Shown here one piece after another: positions 1-12,527 of a DNA stretch of 64,000 bases; the first letter of the stretch is position 1; every line of letters begins with the position of its first letter. Source of the stretch: Desmodesmus armatus (Eukaryota > Chlorophyta > Chlorophyceae > Sphaeropleales > Scenedesmaceae). A model generated the notes under the pieces. That model was not told the DNA's origin. It searched no databases and was given only the letters and a program-made list of their open reading frames with translations. The position numbers and the translations under genes are program-made. The stretch covers positions 294,166 through 358,165 of the forward strand of contig VIIQ02000764.1 of NCBI GenBank assembly GCA_007449985.2, in the 5' to 3' direction.

Positions 1-2122
1 CAGGGGAATGCTGCCGCCCACTTTGCTGCCTGCAGGCTTGCAGGTGGGGATCGCCCACACGATGGACACTTGGATGATGTACCTGTACGATATGCATCAC
101 AACATCATTACGCGGGCTGTATAAGATACACAGGCACATGCACTGTGGGATACCCCGGTGTCTCTATGGCGCAGGGATGCTTGTGCTGAGCCAGCTGCAG
201 CCTCTGAAGTGGTTTCTGTTCAAAATTACTCGCCATGCAGCACAACCAGGCAGCAGCAGGGCACGGGTATGGGTGGTGTTTTGGTGTGCAACCTCACCTC
301 TTCTTTGACACCGGTGCTGGCTTCCCCTCAAAGCCACGGATGGCAGCCACATAGGCTCCAGGGACAGGGGCCTGAGCTACTGCCTTTGTAGCTCCCTCCA
401 CGTCCTTGAAGCCCCAGGAAAAGGTCCTGCCCTTGCTGGTGGTGAACACAGCATACCTGGCGATCAACAAGTGGAATCAAAGGTGGACATAAGGACAGAC
501 AAGGTTCAGTATGACACAACAACTCACCAACCTGGGCTGCATGTTGACGTTGATAGCGCTTGGTGCTTGACATAGCAAGCCTCAGCAGTGCAGCTGTCTA
601 CATGCAGACGACCAGCACTGCTGTTGCAGCAGCCCCGGCTACTAGCCCTGGCAGCTTCTAGCCCTTGACCCCTGGACCCTTCTTTGTCTAAGCAGCTGTC
701 AACATCACTGTGGCGCCTAAACTGGCCGCTGCTGAGGCTGCGAGGGACAGGGTTCAGGAGCTTCCAGCTCCTAAACCCTGCAGGGTCAGTCCCAAAACCC
801 CACCGCACCTCATGCTGATTGGGTCCCACTGCAGCTCCGCTTTGGTGATGACCTCATCTTGGTCCAGGTTGAACTCCTGGGGGATGTGGGGCTTGCGGGC
901 ACCAAATAGGTTGGAGTCTCCATCCAAGTAGGTGTAGATGGGGGGCTGATGCTTGGGGCCGTACCTGTAGGGTCAATACGCGGGAGGCGTCAGTGGAAGG
1001 TGGGGTTGATGCCAATGATATATGATGATTATTTAGTCCAACTGCGTGGTGCTGCACTTGCTGCAGGCAAACCCAGTGATGGCGTGTGTTGGTGCAGGGA
1101 GTGATGCTATGACACATGTCGCCAGACACAGTTGCCGGCTGCTGCTGCTGCTGCGGTGGCGGCGGCGGCAACTGGTGCATTTGCTGCCGCTGCAGCCCCA
1201 GCGGGCCAGGTCGCACACCGCCTGGGTGTGTTCAACACAGTGTGCCGCAGCTGCTTGTCGGCGCGCCGTCTCCAGTGGGTCAGTGCGATCTGGTGTGCTG
1301 ATGTTGATTGCCACTCAGTTGGGCTGCTGCTGCTGCTGCTGCTGCTGTGGGGATACCGTCAACCATGAAGGCCCCCACTCGTCATAGCTTGAGGGACAGG
1401 CGCTGCCAAGGGCAGGCCCTACCTGCTGCTGCTGTTGCTCTGAAAGAAACCACCCATATTCCTCTGGGTGTGTCTCTAAAGCTGCTGCTGCTGCTGCTGC
1501 TGCTGTCTGGCCAGGCTGAGGCATGCATGCATATGCCCCGCCTGACCAAGCTGAGTGCCCCAGCTTGTGCTGCCATTGAGTCACTGTAAAGCCTTGTTGA
1601 ATGCCACTTACCAGAACTGCATGCCCTTCAGCTCTCCAGGGTCGTGCCAGATGCCATCATAGAAGAAGGCCCTGTAGAGGGTGAACTTGGAGATTGGCCC
1701 ATGCTGCCTGAAGTAGGGCAATTCGTCGTGCCAGATGGAGTCTGACGTGTTCTTATTGCCCATAAACTGTGTCATTCCGATGATAGTGTCGGTGGACGAG
1801 GCCTCTGCAGGAAGAAAGCCACCAAGGAAGGAAGTCAAGCTGATGAACTACCACATCAACAACACGCTTTGCCGACGGATCACGCCAGGGCTGAGCAACA
1901 GGCAACAAAGCCCAAATTACGCAGTCTTTATTTTCTGAATAGCATCCTGTGCCCGATCGCATTGACATTGGAGCCATCCCGAGCCGTGGCTGTGTTCGTC
2001 ACACCTGTGCATCCCGGGGTAGGCCGAGCATCATCCTTGGCACAAACTACGCCAATGAGGCTGATTGCAATTACTGCTAAGGCCTTCAGGCTGCCAGGAG
2101 ACCGGGCTGTAGTTCGAGCCAT
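1..2122 (-). CDS. Secreted jacalin-type lectin domain protein (3' end beyond the window)
   Basis: Five exons join in phase: 2122-2005, 1804-1612, 964-809, 456-298 and 82 to beyond base 1. The ATG at 2122 opens a hydrophobic signal peptide (core LKALAVIAISLIGVV, likely cleaved after VCA), so the protein probably enters the secretory pathway. The rest reads as one beta-prism jacalin-like domain: ISKFTLYRAFFYDGIWHDPG, then a buried W-Y pair, the strand FNLDQDEVITKAELQW, then YAVFTTSKGRTFSWGF, and the closing VAAIRGFEG, which matches the family's I.GF.G end motif. Jacalin domains bind carbohydrate; the ligand cannot be told from sequence. Exon 5 continues into an I/V/W-rich stretch with a Cys. 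The family is an inference from the motif pattern. Splice sites and phases are seen directly. Confidence 0.75.
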
Positions 2123-2634
2123 CGCTGCTGCTGTCGCTACAGCCAGGAGCAAGGCGCCACGCCCTTCTGACAGAACGTGAAATTCACGGAGCAATCTACG
2201 AAAAGATGTATGCTGCAGAAGTCAACCAGTGCCACCCTGTCGTGACTCCACAAACCACCAGCCACTGGAGGAGGCGCCAAGCACGGTCACAATAGCCCTA
2301 AAATGTCGAGAGTATCCACGTTGAAGCGTCTGAGAAGCCTGCCGTTTTACGGATCGAGTATCAGGTGTGTGGGCGGAGGTCCCAGCCAATGTGTTTGACT
2401 AGGTCTCAGCTTTTCAGCTGACGTGGTAGGGCTCATGCACGCCAGGTGATGCCACGAAAAATCAGTCACCAATTTGTTACAACCAGACCGCAATGTCCTC
2501 CAGCACCCCCCACATCCCAACACATCCCACCTGAAATGCCACAGCACACTTGTGGTACGCATGCACCAGTGCATTGTGCATGGCCACCATAACTAATGCC
2601 CCAGATCCACCTCTGACCTTCTTTTTTGGACACA
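2123..2634. other. Intergenic: end of ABCG gene to lectin start
   Basis: About 510 bp between two genes on the same strand. It must hold the 3' UTR of the ABCG transporter gene and the promoter and 5' UTR of the lectin gene. I see no repeat, RNA gene or convincing reading frame. Confidence 0.5.
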
Positions 2635-5600
2635 CTACACTGACTTAGATCTGTGCAGCATCAGCATTGCCAGGCACGCTGCCAACCTGCTCCCCAGGCC
2701 AATGTAGAACAGCACCTTGATCGCATACCAAAACTGAGTGACATCATACGAAAACGCCGCGAGGTCTGCACAACGTGCAAGTAGCCATACACCTGCAGAC
2801 ACAGCATGGCATTGGGTCATCACTCCCACTGCGCAATGCGCTACAAGGCACATGCACCCGCCAAGGCTGCTGTGTTGAGAAAGGAGGCTGGTGGCCAGCT
2901 TTGCTTGTGCTGCACGAATCAAGTCACTGAATCTGCAAGCTACTGTACTGAGTCTGCGTGGTAGAATGCGAGCTTCTGGGCACATACAGCTGCAGGAATG
3001 TGTGCAATGCGTACTGTTGCATGGCGTCTGCGGCCCACCTTTCAGGCAGTTAGCCTCTGCAATGACGTAACCCTCCAGGCCCCAGCGCGCATAGCTGATC
3101 CTGTTCATCATCCCCAACACACCATTGACAGAGAACTTGGACGCCACCAGGGCGTTGATCAGGGATGAGACAGCAGCAGTCAACTGTGCTGCATTGGACC
3201 CCATCACCTGCAGCATAAGCACCAGCACCACATTTGTCGGGTGCCAGGGTGTCAGTGGGCCAAGGTGTAGTGTGACTTGTGGGCACATCACCCTGTGTAA
3301 ATTTTCTGCCAGCACCGCCGCTGGTGTCACACCAGGGCATATGCGCTGACGTCTGCTGCGCAGCATCATGATGCGTGTGTCCCGGATTCCAGTCCGCCAC
3401 CGGAATAGCGGGCCTCAGCCAAGATGCTGACGCACCGGTGTTTGGGTGACCACCCTTACATTGCACTCTGAAAATCGCAATTTCTCAAATGTTGACGGCT
3501 CTTTCCAACTCTCTTCTGACTCTGTAATTGCCGAATTGTTAGCTTCTGCAGCGCCCACCAATCACCCCTACTGCCCTCACATGTTGTGCTGGGAGCACCC
3601 CGGGGCGGGGGGGCGGGGGGGTACCAACTTCACGCAGCAAAGGCACTCGATGTCATTGTGACGGAGGAATTCGCACTGCTTGAAGTGCTCATAATCACCC
3701 ACCTGGCTGAGCAAGAATGCCTGCCCTTGACAGCTGTAGTAAATGGCACATGTCACCACGTACAGCTGCCACACCACAGCGCGCGGCTGACTGTAGGTGT
3801 AGTACATTATGAGGTACACAGCAGAACGAAGAACCATGCCTGCAAGCACCAACAACAGTGTCAAGCCTGCATGTCAGTAAGACGGGTGACCTTGAAGGGA
3901 GACTGCAGCTGATTCTCATAGCACTTGATATGCCGTGCCACGTGCAGCAGTGCTGCAGCACCATGTGCACATGAATGGCCAATGTGTGTTTTTCAAATTT
4001 GCCGGGCAACTGCAGCAACTTGGGCAATACAGGTACACCCAGCAAACTTTGCTGGGTGTAACACAACGTGTGGCATCATGATCAACATACCAACGTAGCT
4101 CCAAGTGTCAAGCGCCCAGAAATAAGCCAGTTTGTTGAGGCCGGTGGAAGCCTCCCTGACAAAGACCAGCCTGTCTGGCCCACCAAAGACCTTGACACCG
4201 CTGATCTGCAATGTCAGGCAGCACAACATCATGCCCATTATGACGTGGGGGGCTCGCTGTCCACACTGCATTTCCTGTTTATGCACACTGACATTCCAAA
4301 AAATCAGTCATGAAAATCGTGCTGAGCAGCACTGGTTGTGTACAACCCGCTGGCACAACACGGTGGAGCTTGAGAGCAGGGCCTACTTGTGCTGATGCTG
4401 TTTGGCAGTGTAGACAGTGTACACTCATTAGACAGTGTACACTCTGAATATTCAGGGGCTCACCATTGACAGCATCCCCATTGCCACGATTGTGTAGACA
4501 ACGTTGCCAACATATGAGGCCATGCTGCCCCTGCCCCGTCGCTCATCAAGCCTACAAACATGCCTGTAAGGGCGATGCACAACACATGGGCAGCACACAG
4601 CGGTGGACGTGTAAGCCTTGCATACAGTGTATGCGTGCGGGCCCCGGTGTCATATCCACGACCGCAGGTCAGGTTGTGCACCCGCATGAATGCCTGAAAC
4701 TCTGGGGACCTCCAGCTTTCACCACTGCTAGTCGTGCAGTAGCCCCCAGACAATTGCAATGAACTGTCCCCTCAAGCTCTGGTGGCAACTGCGGCATAGC
4801 GGAAGCACAACTTACCAGTGACGGCATAAATCATGTATTCAATGAAGACGAGGACAGGCTCCCGCGTCCTCATCACTGCAGCACGCCCAAGCACCAAGCT
4901 GTACTGCCTCAGGAACCCCGGCGGCCGGCTGTCAAGGCCCCTGCTGTCAGGACCCGTGCCCTGTGACGCCCTGCCCCCAGGCTGCGTGCTGCCCCGTGCT
5001 GCGATGACAGCAGCCCAGGCCTGCAGCTGCTCTGCTACAGCGTTGCGCATACTGCTGATCGAGTCACGGACGCCTTGGACCATGAGGGTCAGGCCCAGCA
5101 GCAGGACTTGGGGCAGGTGCGCGACTGCCGCTAGCGGCCTCAACCAGCGCTGCAAACAGTCAACGTGTGGCACGACAGCAAGCTCTTACTTGGCTGCTGC
5201 TCAACAAGTTTCTGGTCACTGTGCCCTCCAGATGCTGATTGTGCTGCAGCTTTGGTGTAGCGGCCACCAAACAGCGCTGTCTTGTGCATCACAGCCATAG
5301 TCTGCTGAGAGTACTGGCAGTACGTTTTGCCCCCAACTGCAACGAGAAACGCTGCGTCCAAGTGGGCAGTAGTGCGATACACTCACCCGCTTGCACGGCG
5401 GCCCATCCTGCTGTGACGCTCTCCTGCTTGCTGCAATGCCCACCACCGCAGCATCCTCCGGAGCACTCACATAGGCACTGTCGCCAGCTGCCCCCTGCGA
5501 CGCCCTGTTGGCAGCGGCAGCAGGGGTGCTGTGAGCCCCCTGCTGCTGCTGTTTCCGCCAAGAAGCTGGTATGTCGGCTGCTTGACCGGACTGGGGCTGT

Positions 5601-8600
5601 ACGGCTCCTGCTATGATGTCTAGGTAGTGGTCAGCTGGGTTGATGTGGGCTGGCATCTCAAAGCCAAGGGACTCGAAGTACCCCTGCGCGCAGACAACAC
5701 CAACGTACCACTCGCAGAATGGCAGATGCATGCAGATGCTGCCAGACATGTTCTTTCATGCAGTTGATTGGCGTTTCATCGACAGCAACACATCAGCTGC
5801 TCGTTCATCATAAGGACTGCAAATGCTTCTGGCAGCTTGCACTCATGATGCCCACCAGCCGCCTGCCAGGCAGTGGCAGTTTCTGCAGCTGACGTGCGAG
5901 GGCACACCACCCAGACCACCTGCCTGAACTTGCGCCTGCGGCCCTGCGTATGCCGTCAAACCGCCCTTGGCAAGCAAGATGAGGTCGTCAAAAAGGCAGA
6001 AGGTCTCCCAGGATGGCTGGTGAATGACTGCTGCCACGGTGACCCCTGTGCGCGCCACTCGCTGCAGGCACTGCACAACTAGCTTACTGGCTGTGCTGTC
6101 CAGGCCACTGGTGGGCTCATCCTGCAGCACATCAGCGACTTCTCAGTTCGCGAAATCTGATTGGATTGTGCAAGCAGAGCACTAAGCCGGCGGCTAGGTG
6201 GGTCGTGCTGCACGTACAGTGCGCAAGCAAGTTGGCGCAGGACCTGTGGGTGGGGACCCTCAGAACCCGCCCTCAGGTAGTACCTGCCTCAGTTGTGCAG
6301 GCCGTAAGCCTCAACAGGTGCACACTCACCAGGAACAGCAGTGAGGGCTCAGCCACCAGCTCCAAGCCCACATTGACCCGCTTGACCTGCCCGCCTGAGA
6401 TGCCACGGACCTGCACGCCACCCGCACAACACAGGCGCCACACAAAACGTTTGTGTATTGGCATGCATGTTGTGCAGCAAGGCAGGTGGCTTGCGGCCGC
6501 AGAAGCCTGCAGTGACGCAACAGCCAGCTGGCAGTCTGTGAGTTGACCATGTAGCACCAGCAGCAATCCTGTGATCATCTTGATTGCAGTATTGCTGCAA
6601 CCAGCATGGTGCTACATGCGGCATCAGTGCGTGTATGATAGATCACCCCTAGGGTCCCTCAAGCATCTGGGGGGGTGGTGGGGACCTGCTTTGCTACATC
6701 TCTCTCTTTGGAGCGAATGATTAACTGATGTCAGCCAGGATCCTCAAAGGACCCCCAAATGCCGCACCTCTTCATTGCCAATGAGCTGGTGCCGCACATC
6801 GTCCAGGCCCAACACATCAATAGCCGACGCCACCACTTGCAGCCGCTGCCGCGGGGTTCTGCTGGCTGGCAGCCTGCGCATGCAAACATGACACACATTA
6901 GCGAAAGCTGACGTTGCCGCTGGGGATATGTCTGAGGAGGGGTTCGGCTTCATAAGCCCAGATCAGATGCAGTCAGAGCTGTTGTCAGCCTAGCACAGCC
7001 TACTCAATAGCTGAGGTTGAGAGCAAGCGACGCGGCCGGTTGTCCACATGCTATGCCTGTTGAGACCCACCTGAAGCACGCGGAGTACGTCAAGTTCTCT
7101 TCCACTGTCAGGTTCCTGCACAGCAGGGCAGTCACGGACAACACAGGCATGGTGTGCGACAGCAACAACAATCACGGACAGGCAATTCAGCGTGTGCTGG
7201 TGCTTGTCGAGGCGACTGCCTCGAGGAGCTCCTTACAACGTGCCTAGACGTGCCGTGCATGGGGCGTTGCCTTTGCAGGCAGTCGTGAATTCACTGTCCC
7301 CTCCTGACTGCTGTGAGGCTCATCACAGCACACACAGCATTGCAGACGTGTGTTTTCACCACCCTGTCCCATGTGTGCACCGTGGCCTCACCTGTACATG
7401 ATGTCACTCTGTGGGACGAAACCCATCAGTCGTTTGTGTTTATCCAGCTTGTCAGGCCTGCCGTTGATGGTGATCCTGCCAGACAAGGTCCCGTACGATG
7501 CCCTCCCAGCCAGCGCTGTCAGCAATGTAGTCTTCCCCGCTCCTGCTCAGCAACACACAGCATCACCATGTCGGTAGTCAGGCAGACCATGTGGCAGCCG
7601 CACGCACAACTCCTTTGCCAACTATAAAGCCTTCTTCTTCAAGCCATGTCTAGGCCTTGAAACTGCATGTCACAGCCTTGAAGTTTGGACGTAGCGGCAC
7701 ACTGTGGACAGATGTGCATGATCAAGCTTCTGTGTGCCATAGGAACCAACACGGCATCACTCCATACGCCACATAGACCCTACACAGACCCTACACCATG
7801 TCCGCCGGACCTGAAATCACTCACCTGAGGGACCCATGACAGCCGCCAGCCGGCCATGCTGCAGGCAGCCAGTGACTCCTTGCAGCACAACCTTGCCGCA
7901 CGACTTCAGCTTCAACCCCAGGTTCTCAAAACCCAACATCAAGCTGCACCCGCCCCGCTGCAAACCCACCACCTGAGCCTGCGCCAGGACTGCGGTCTTC
8001 CACCCCCCAGCTGCCAGTACCGCCATCCCCACTGGCTGCGTTGCTGCGCTGGCCCCGGAAGAAGCGAGCTCCTACAGATGCCTCTGTCCCTGCCGACTCC
8101 AGCCGCTCACGAATGCTGGCAGGGCTCAAAGTCGTGTGATAAATCCCAGTTGATATCAGGTCTGGGCCGCTGAGGTCTGGACTGACTTTGCCCGCTTTGG
8201 CCTTGATCGAGGGCAGGGTCTGCTGCTGCACAGCTTGGCTGTTGTTGAGGTTGGTCTCTGTGCTGGCGCTGTGGGTGCGTCTGTGCTGGCCGGTCCCTGT
8301 GATGGTGGGCAGCTCCTCCCCCTGGTGGCGTTGGCAAGCAGCATGCACACAAATTTGACTCTTAGCACAGGCTAGCAGGCACTACTGCCGCCTGAAGGCT
8401 GCCACTGGCTGTTGCCATGCACACCAAAACGCACAATGTGATGATGGGCTCCAGCCGACGCGTTGATACGGTGCGCATTCAATGCGTGTGCAGCTTTCAG
8501 ACAGCTGAGATCTCAACACGCGTGCTGGGCCGTGCCCGGTCGACACTGCATTATGCCTGCCGTCAGTATGAAGCCCGAAGCTCTAGAGACTCACTGAGTG

Positions 8601-11303
8601 TAGGCTACAACATCAGAATCACCTGCATGTCATACTGCAGCAGTGGTGCAGTGTACCCTGCACCACTCGAGTCATCAAAAGAGGCCCACGTCATGGTGAT
8701 GTCCCCAGAGCCAGATGCTGCCCCTGCCCTGCTGCTCCTCCTGCGGGCCAGCTGTGCCCTGCTGAAAAAGCCAAACCTGGCCGGCAGTTTAATCAGCCAG
8801 GTGGTTGACTGCGCTTGCTCTGTCATTGCTGCTGCGGCGGCTGTGGCTGCTGCTGGTCCCCAGGCTGCACCTGCTGAGCTGCTTGGGTGCCCGCCTGCCG
8901 CAGTCTGGCGTGCTGTTGGCGGAGGAGCAAACAGCTGCACGTCCTCCACTTCCACAACCGTTATCTGCGCAGTACAGCAATAGGTGAGATAGTATGACAG
9001 TTGCCAAACTCATGGCAAACGTCCAATGTCAGACCTTTGAGCTGCAAGCCCTTGGAGGAAGATCGTGTTGCCCCAAGCTAGGGAGTTGCAAACCAATTGT
9101 AGGACAGGATTCTGTGAAACTACCAAGCTGTGGAGTTGCTTTGGTCCAGGCGCCATGCATGCATGCTAGACACTGTCCCATGATAAGGTTAGCTGTCGAT
9201 AGAGAAGCATCCTCCGCAGCAGCGCGGCCATACTTATGCAGTACCTCTGGGACGTTGGTTCTGCTGTTCCACATGATCTTCATGCGCTCCCTCCTGCTCA
9301 GCCTGCGCGTGATGGAGTTGTACAGCTGCATCGCCTGCCATGTGACCGCCAGCAGCAGTAGCATCACAGCGTTCAAGGCAAACCCAAGCTTGTTGTCAAC
9401 TGGGGCCTCAGTATTTGCTGGGCAGCCCAGCAAGGGCGGGCAAGGGGTCATTGCGCTGCTGCCACGCTTGCAGAAGTGGCCAGGCTTGCAGTCCAGCATG
9501 GTTGTGGTGTTGGGGCAGTAGGAACCACCTGCAAAGCAAAATCAGGCAAGGTTGTGAGGCTGCCGCAGCACAACCCATCGCTGTAAAGCATGGCAGTACT
9601 GGCAGTACTAGCACGGCAGTCCTGCTTGTGTGTGCTGCTAGGTTCAGAGCGGCATAAGCTGACTGCAGTTGCTTGTCAGGCGACATCATGTAGGTTCAAC
9701 CTTGAGTCAAGGCAACCCAGGACGGCTCCTGCCGGCCGCTGCTGCCGCAGCAGGGAATTGCGCGGCTCACCATTGCAGAAGATGTTTCCAGAAAACCAGT
9801 CCCATCTGCGAGGGAATGGCTCCACTGGCTCAATTGTCCACTTGTCAGCACCTCCGCAGCCCAGCTCAGGCCGCATCTTATAGGCATACGGTGCACACCA
9901 TTTGTCAGCGGGTGGCTGGTCCTGCTTCGGCTGCAGCTCTGGGGGAAGCAGGCCGCCATCCTCACTGCCTGCTGCTGCTGCAAGGTAGTTTGTTGGAGGG
10001 TCCCAAGCCCAAGCCCTGTGTGTGTAGGGAGTATTATATCGTGAGCAGCATCATACAAGGAAGTTAGCCACGAGCGCCATGTTGATTGCCTGCATTGCCT
10101 CACGCACAACTGTACAGTAACTGCACAAGCTGGACCATCATTACGCCATGCATGTTCAAGAGCAGCTGCTGTTGCCAGCACTGCAGGCTGCACATATGCA
10201 TACGACAGATGTGTTGACAGCAGCTGTGTTTGCTGGCCCTGTGCTGGGCTGACCGGTGCAGGACAGCAGCTGTATCTGTGTTTCTGCTTCCAGGCTGGCA
10301 GCATCTCATTCATGTCTGGTCTGTTTACTGATTGTCACTTCTGCAGCGCACCTTGGACACCATGCTCCCAAAGGGCAAGGAATAATGCACGTAAGCATGC
10401 CTGCAGGCCGGACAGGACACAAGCAGAAGCTGACATGTTCAGCACGCCTGGCACCTGCCCCTTGGCGGACATATCACAGCCCCTGAGCTGCTGCTGAGTT
10501 GCTTCACAAAACCAGACTGCATGCTCCAAGTTTTCCTTCACCAGCACAGGCCTCCTGAGCACATCAACTGACCATCAGCTTGTAAGACAAGCGGGTGCAG
10601 AAGCTCACACTGCATGCTATCTCCCAATGCCCAGCAAGCAAACACCAGGCACTTTGTTGAATCCAATTCTGGTCTTACTTGGACAGATGTAGCCAGGACA
10701 GCAGGCATGCGGCTTGTCCAACTGGACGTCTGGCATAAGCTTGGAAACTGCAGGGTTGCCGGCTGGAAGGTGGGGCTGGAAAAAGCCAGGACTGCAGGGC
10801 CCCGTGGTGCTGCTGACATCGCACCACTTATTGCAGGGCAGTTTCTCAGGGTTGTCTGTGAGCAACAGATACTGCAGGCAAACACAGACCCAAGGCGGAG
10901 GACACTTCAGTTGCTGTCTGTGCTGGCATGCATGGGTGAGATTGTCGGACAGCAGCCGCTGCTGGCAGCACACACGACACACCTTCATGTAGAATTTAAG
11001 CTCCTGTGGCGTGCAGAGATGGGCCAAAATCAGGCTGCTGTTGGAGCAGATGGGATCATCGGCTGGACCAGCCGGTAGAGGTGAAGGGAACGAGTCCCTG
11101 AACAGCTGCTTTGCATCTGACAAGCTCTCGCCCACACAGTAGCTCATGCTGTCTTTGTTCTGGTCCCACAGACTTTGAAGAGCCTGCTCCTGCCAAGCTG
11201 AGATGTCGACATGTGGCAGCGAGCCTGGCAAGCTGGGAAAGCTCCAGCTTGCTGCTGGCACTGCTGCTGCCAACAGCAGTCCCAGAAGGGTGAGCAACGT
11301 CAT
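2635..11303 (-). CDS. ABCG-family transporter, ABCG24/28-like, with secreted Cys-rich N-terminus
   Basis: A gene of at least 15 exons encoding one half-size ABC transporter. The ATG at 11303 starts a signal peptide ([18 protein letters not shown]). A Cys-rich extracellular region follows (10.6-11.3 kb and 9.0-9.9 kb, with [10 protein letters not shown] and [15 protein letters not shown]), ending in a first membrane helix ([15 protein letters not shown]). After a low-complexity linker comes the nucleotide-binding domain: Walker [13 protein letters not shown] (split by an intron, 7.83/7.55 kb), Q-loop [10 protein letters not shown] (7.4 kb), signature [13 protein letters not shown] (6.4 kb), Walker [14 protein letters not shown] (intron between L and D, 6.33/6.12 kb) and switch His [10 protein letters not shown]. 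The membrane domain occupies 5.2-2.64 kb ([42 protein letters not shown]), with stop TAG at 2635. The order and extra N-terminal domain match plant ABCG24/25/28. The substrate is unknown. Exon ends in the linker and membrane part are approximate. Confidence 0.88.
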
Positions 11304-12527
11304 GTCAGGAGGCTGAGATCATGACTTGTGACATACTTTCTTTCCCAAATAAAAGATCCTCGAAACAAGATCAGCTGAGCTGCGATCGACCGGTTGCAGC
11401 TGTCCGATGTTTGACCGTGAGTGACAAAACTGCTCAACAGGCCGGCCGGTTCGTTGCCGTTCTCAAGTTGAATCGCTTGAGTTTGTGGGTTGGGAGCCTT
11501 CGGCGCCTGGTGTCTCGTTGGTTCCAGCATGTGCTGAGATGATCTGTGCCACGCCGGCATGCAGCACCCCAGTTCTTGCCCCCACTGTGCTCCTGCAGCC
11601 TTGTATCAATGACAACAGCTCTTGCATGCGGGTACATAAGCCATGGCTTACTAGTTGCCCTGCTTGGCACACGGCACCCAAGTGCACCTGTACATGTGAA
11701 CACACCAGCCTGTTCAAACCACATGTGCCTGCAGGCTTGCGGCAAGCATATGACTGTACCATGGGTTGCACAGCCCGAAGCAGACGCATCGGTAAAAGCA
11801 CCAAAGGTGCTTGCATGCTAGCCAGGACCAGTGACAGCTGATCAGCATCATGATGCTGATGAGGTGGAGGTGAGGGTGCGCAACGAAGCTTGCCCTCAGC
11901 CACTATCTTTTGAGAGCCTGATCAGGCATCATGCTGCAAAGCCAAGCAAGCACATGTGCATCATCAGCCAATCAATGTTACACCTGTAGCTATGAAGCTC
12001 AAGAGCTCACGCCAGCCATTCACTCATGTCACGGAGATGAGAGGGGACCACAACAAATATGATCAAACTAGCATCATGCTGTGTGCTGCAATTCCCGTGT
12101 CAAATAGTCAGCTCCATGGTAGCAAGCAAAGGTGCCCCACCCCAGGTCTAGCCACAATACTCTACAACACAGCTACATACATTGGGGTGATTGCCATGAT
12201 CTGATCAGAGCTTGCGATGCCACACCTGCTGTTATCCATGGATGTGTACTAGAGCGCCAATAGTGTAGCGTGCCTGTGCAGCATGCATTGCAGCCTGCCA
12301 TCCTGGCAAGGTATGCCTGTGTTGTGCTGGTCCCACACAAGCATCCAAAAGGGACCACAGTCTGCTCGTATACAAAAAGAAGAGCCAACGCAGCGTTCAG
12401 TCGTAGACTACTACGTACAGCCGAAGTGCAGTTCATGCCTGTCAACCCCAGTGCTCAGCAGGAACACGTACAGCTTGCAGCTCAAAGCAGCTGCCCCAAA
12501 AACAAAGTACACACCAACAGCTCATGT
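11304..12527. other. Intergenic: lipase 3' side to ABCG promoter
   Basis: About 1.2 kb between the lipase stop and the ABCG start, both on the minus strand. Short frames occur on both strands but none shows a family motif or paired splice sites. It is expected to contain the ABCG promoter and lipase 3' UTR; no specific element was recognised. Confidence 0.4.

Noticed and set aside
1116..1590. Plus- and minus-strand frames rich in Cys, Leu, Ala or Gln
   Set aside because: They are translations of (CTG)n tracts in an intron of the lectin gene.
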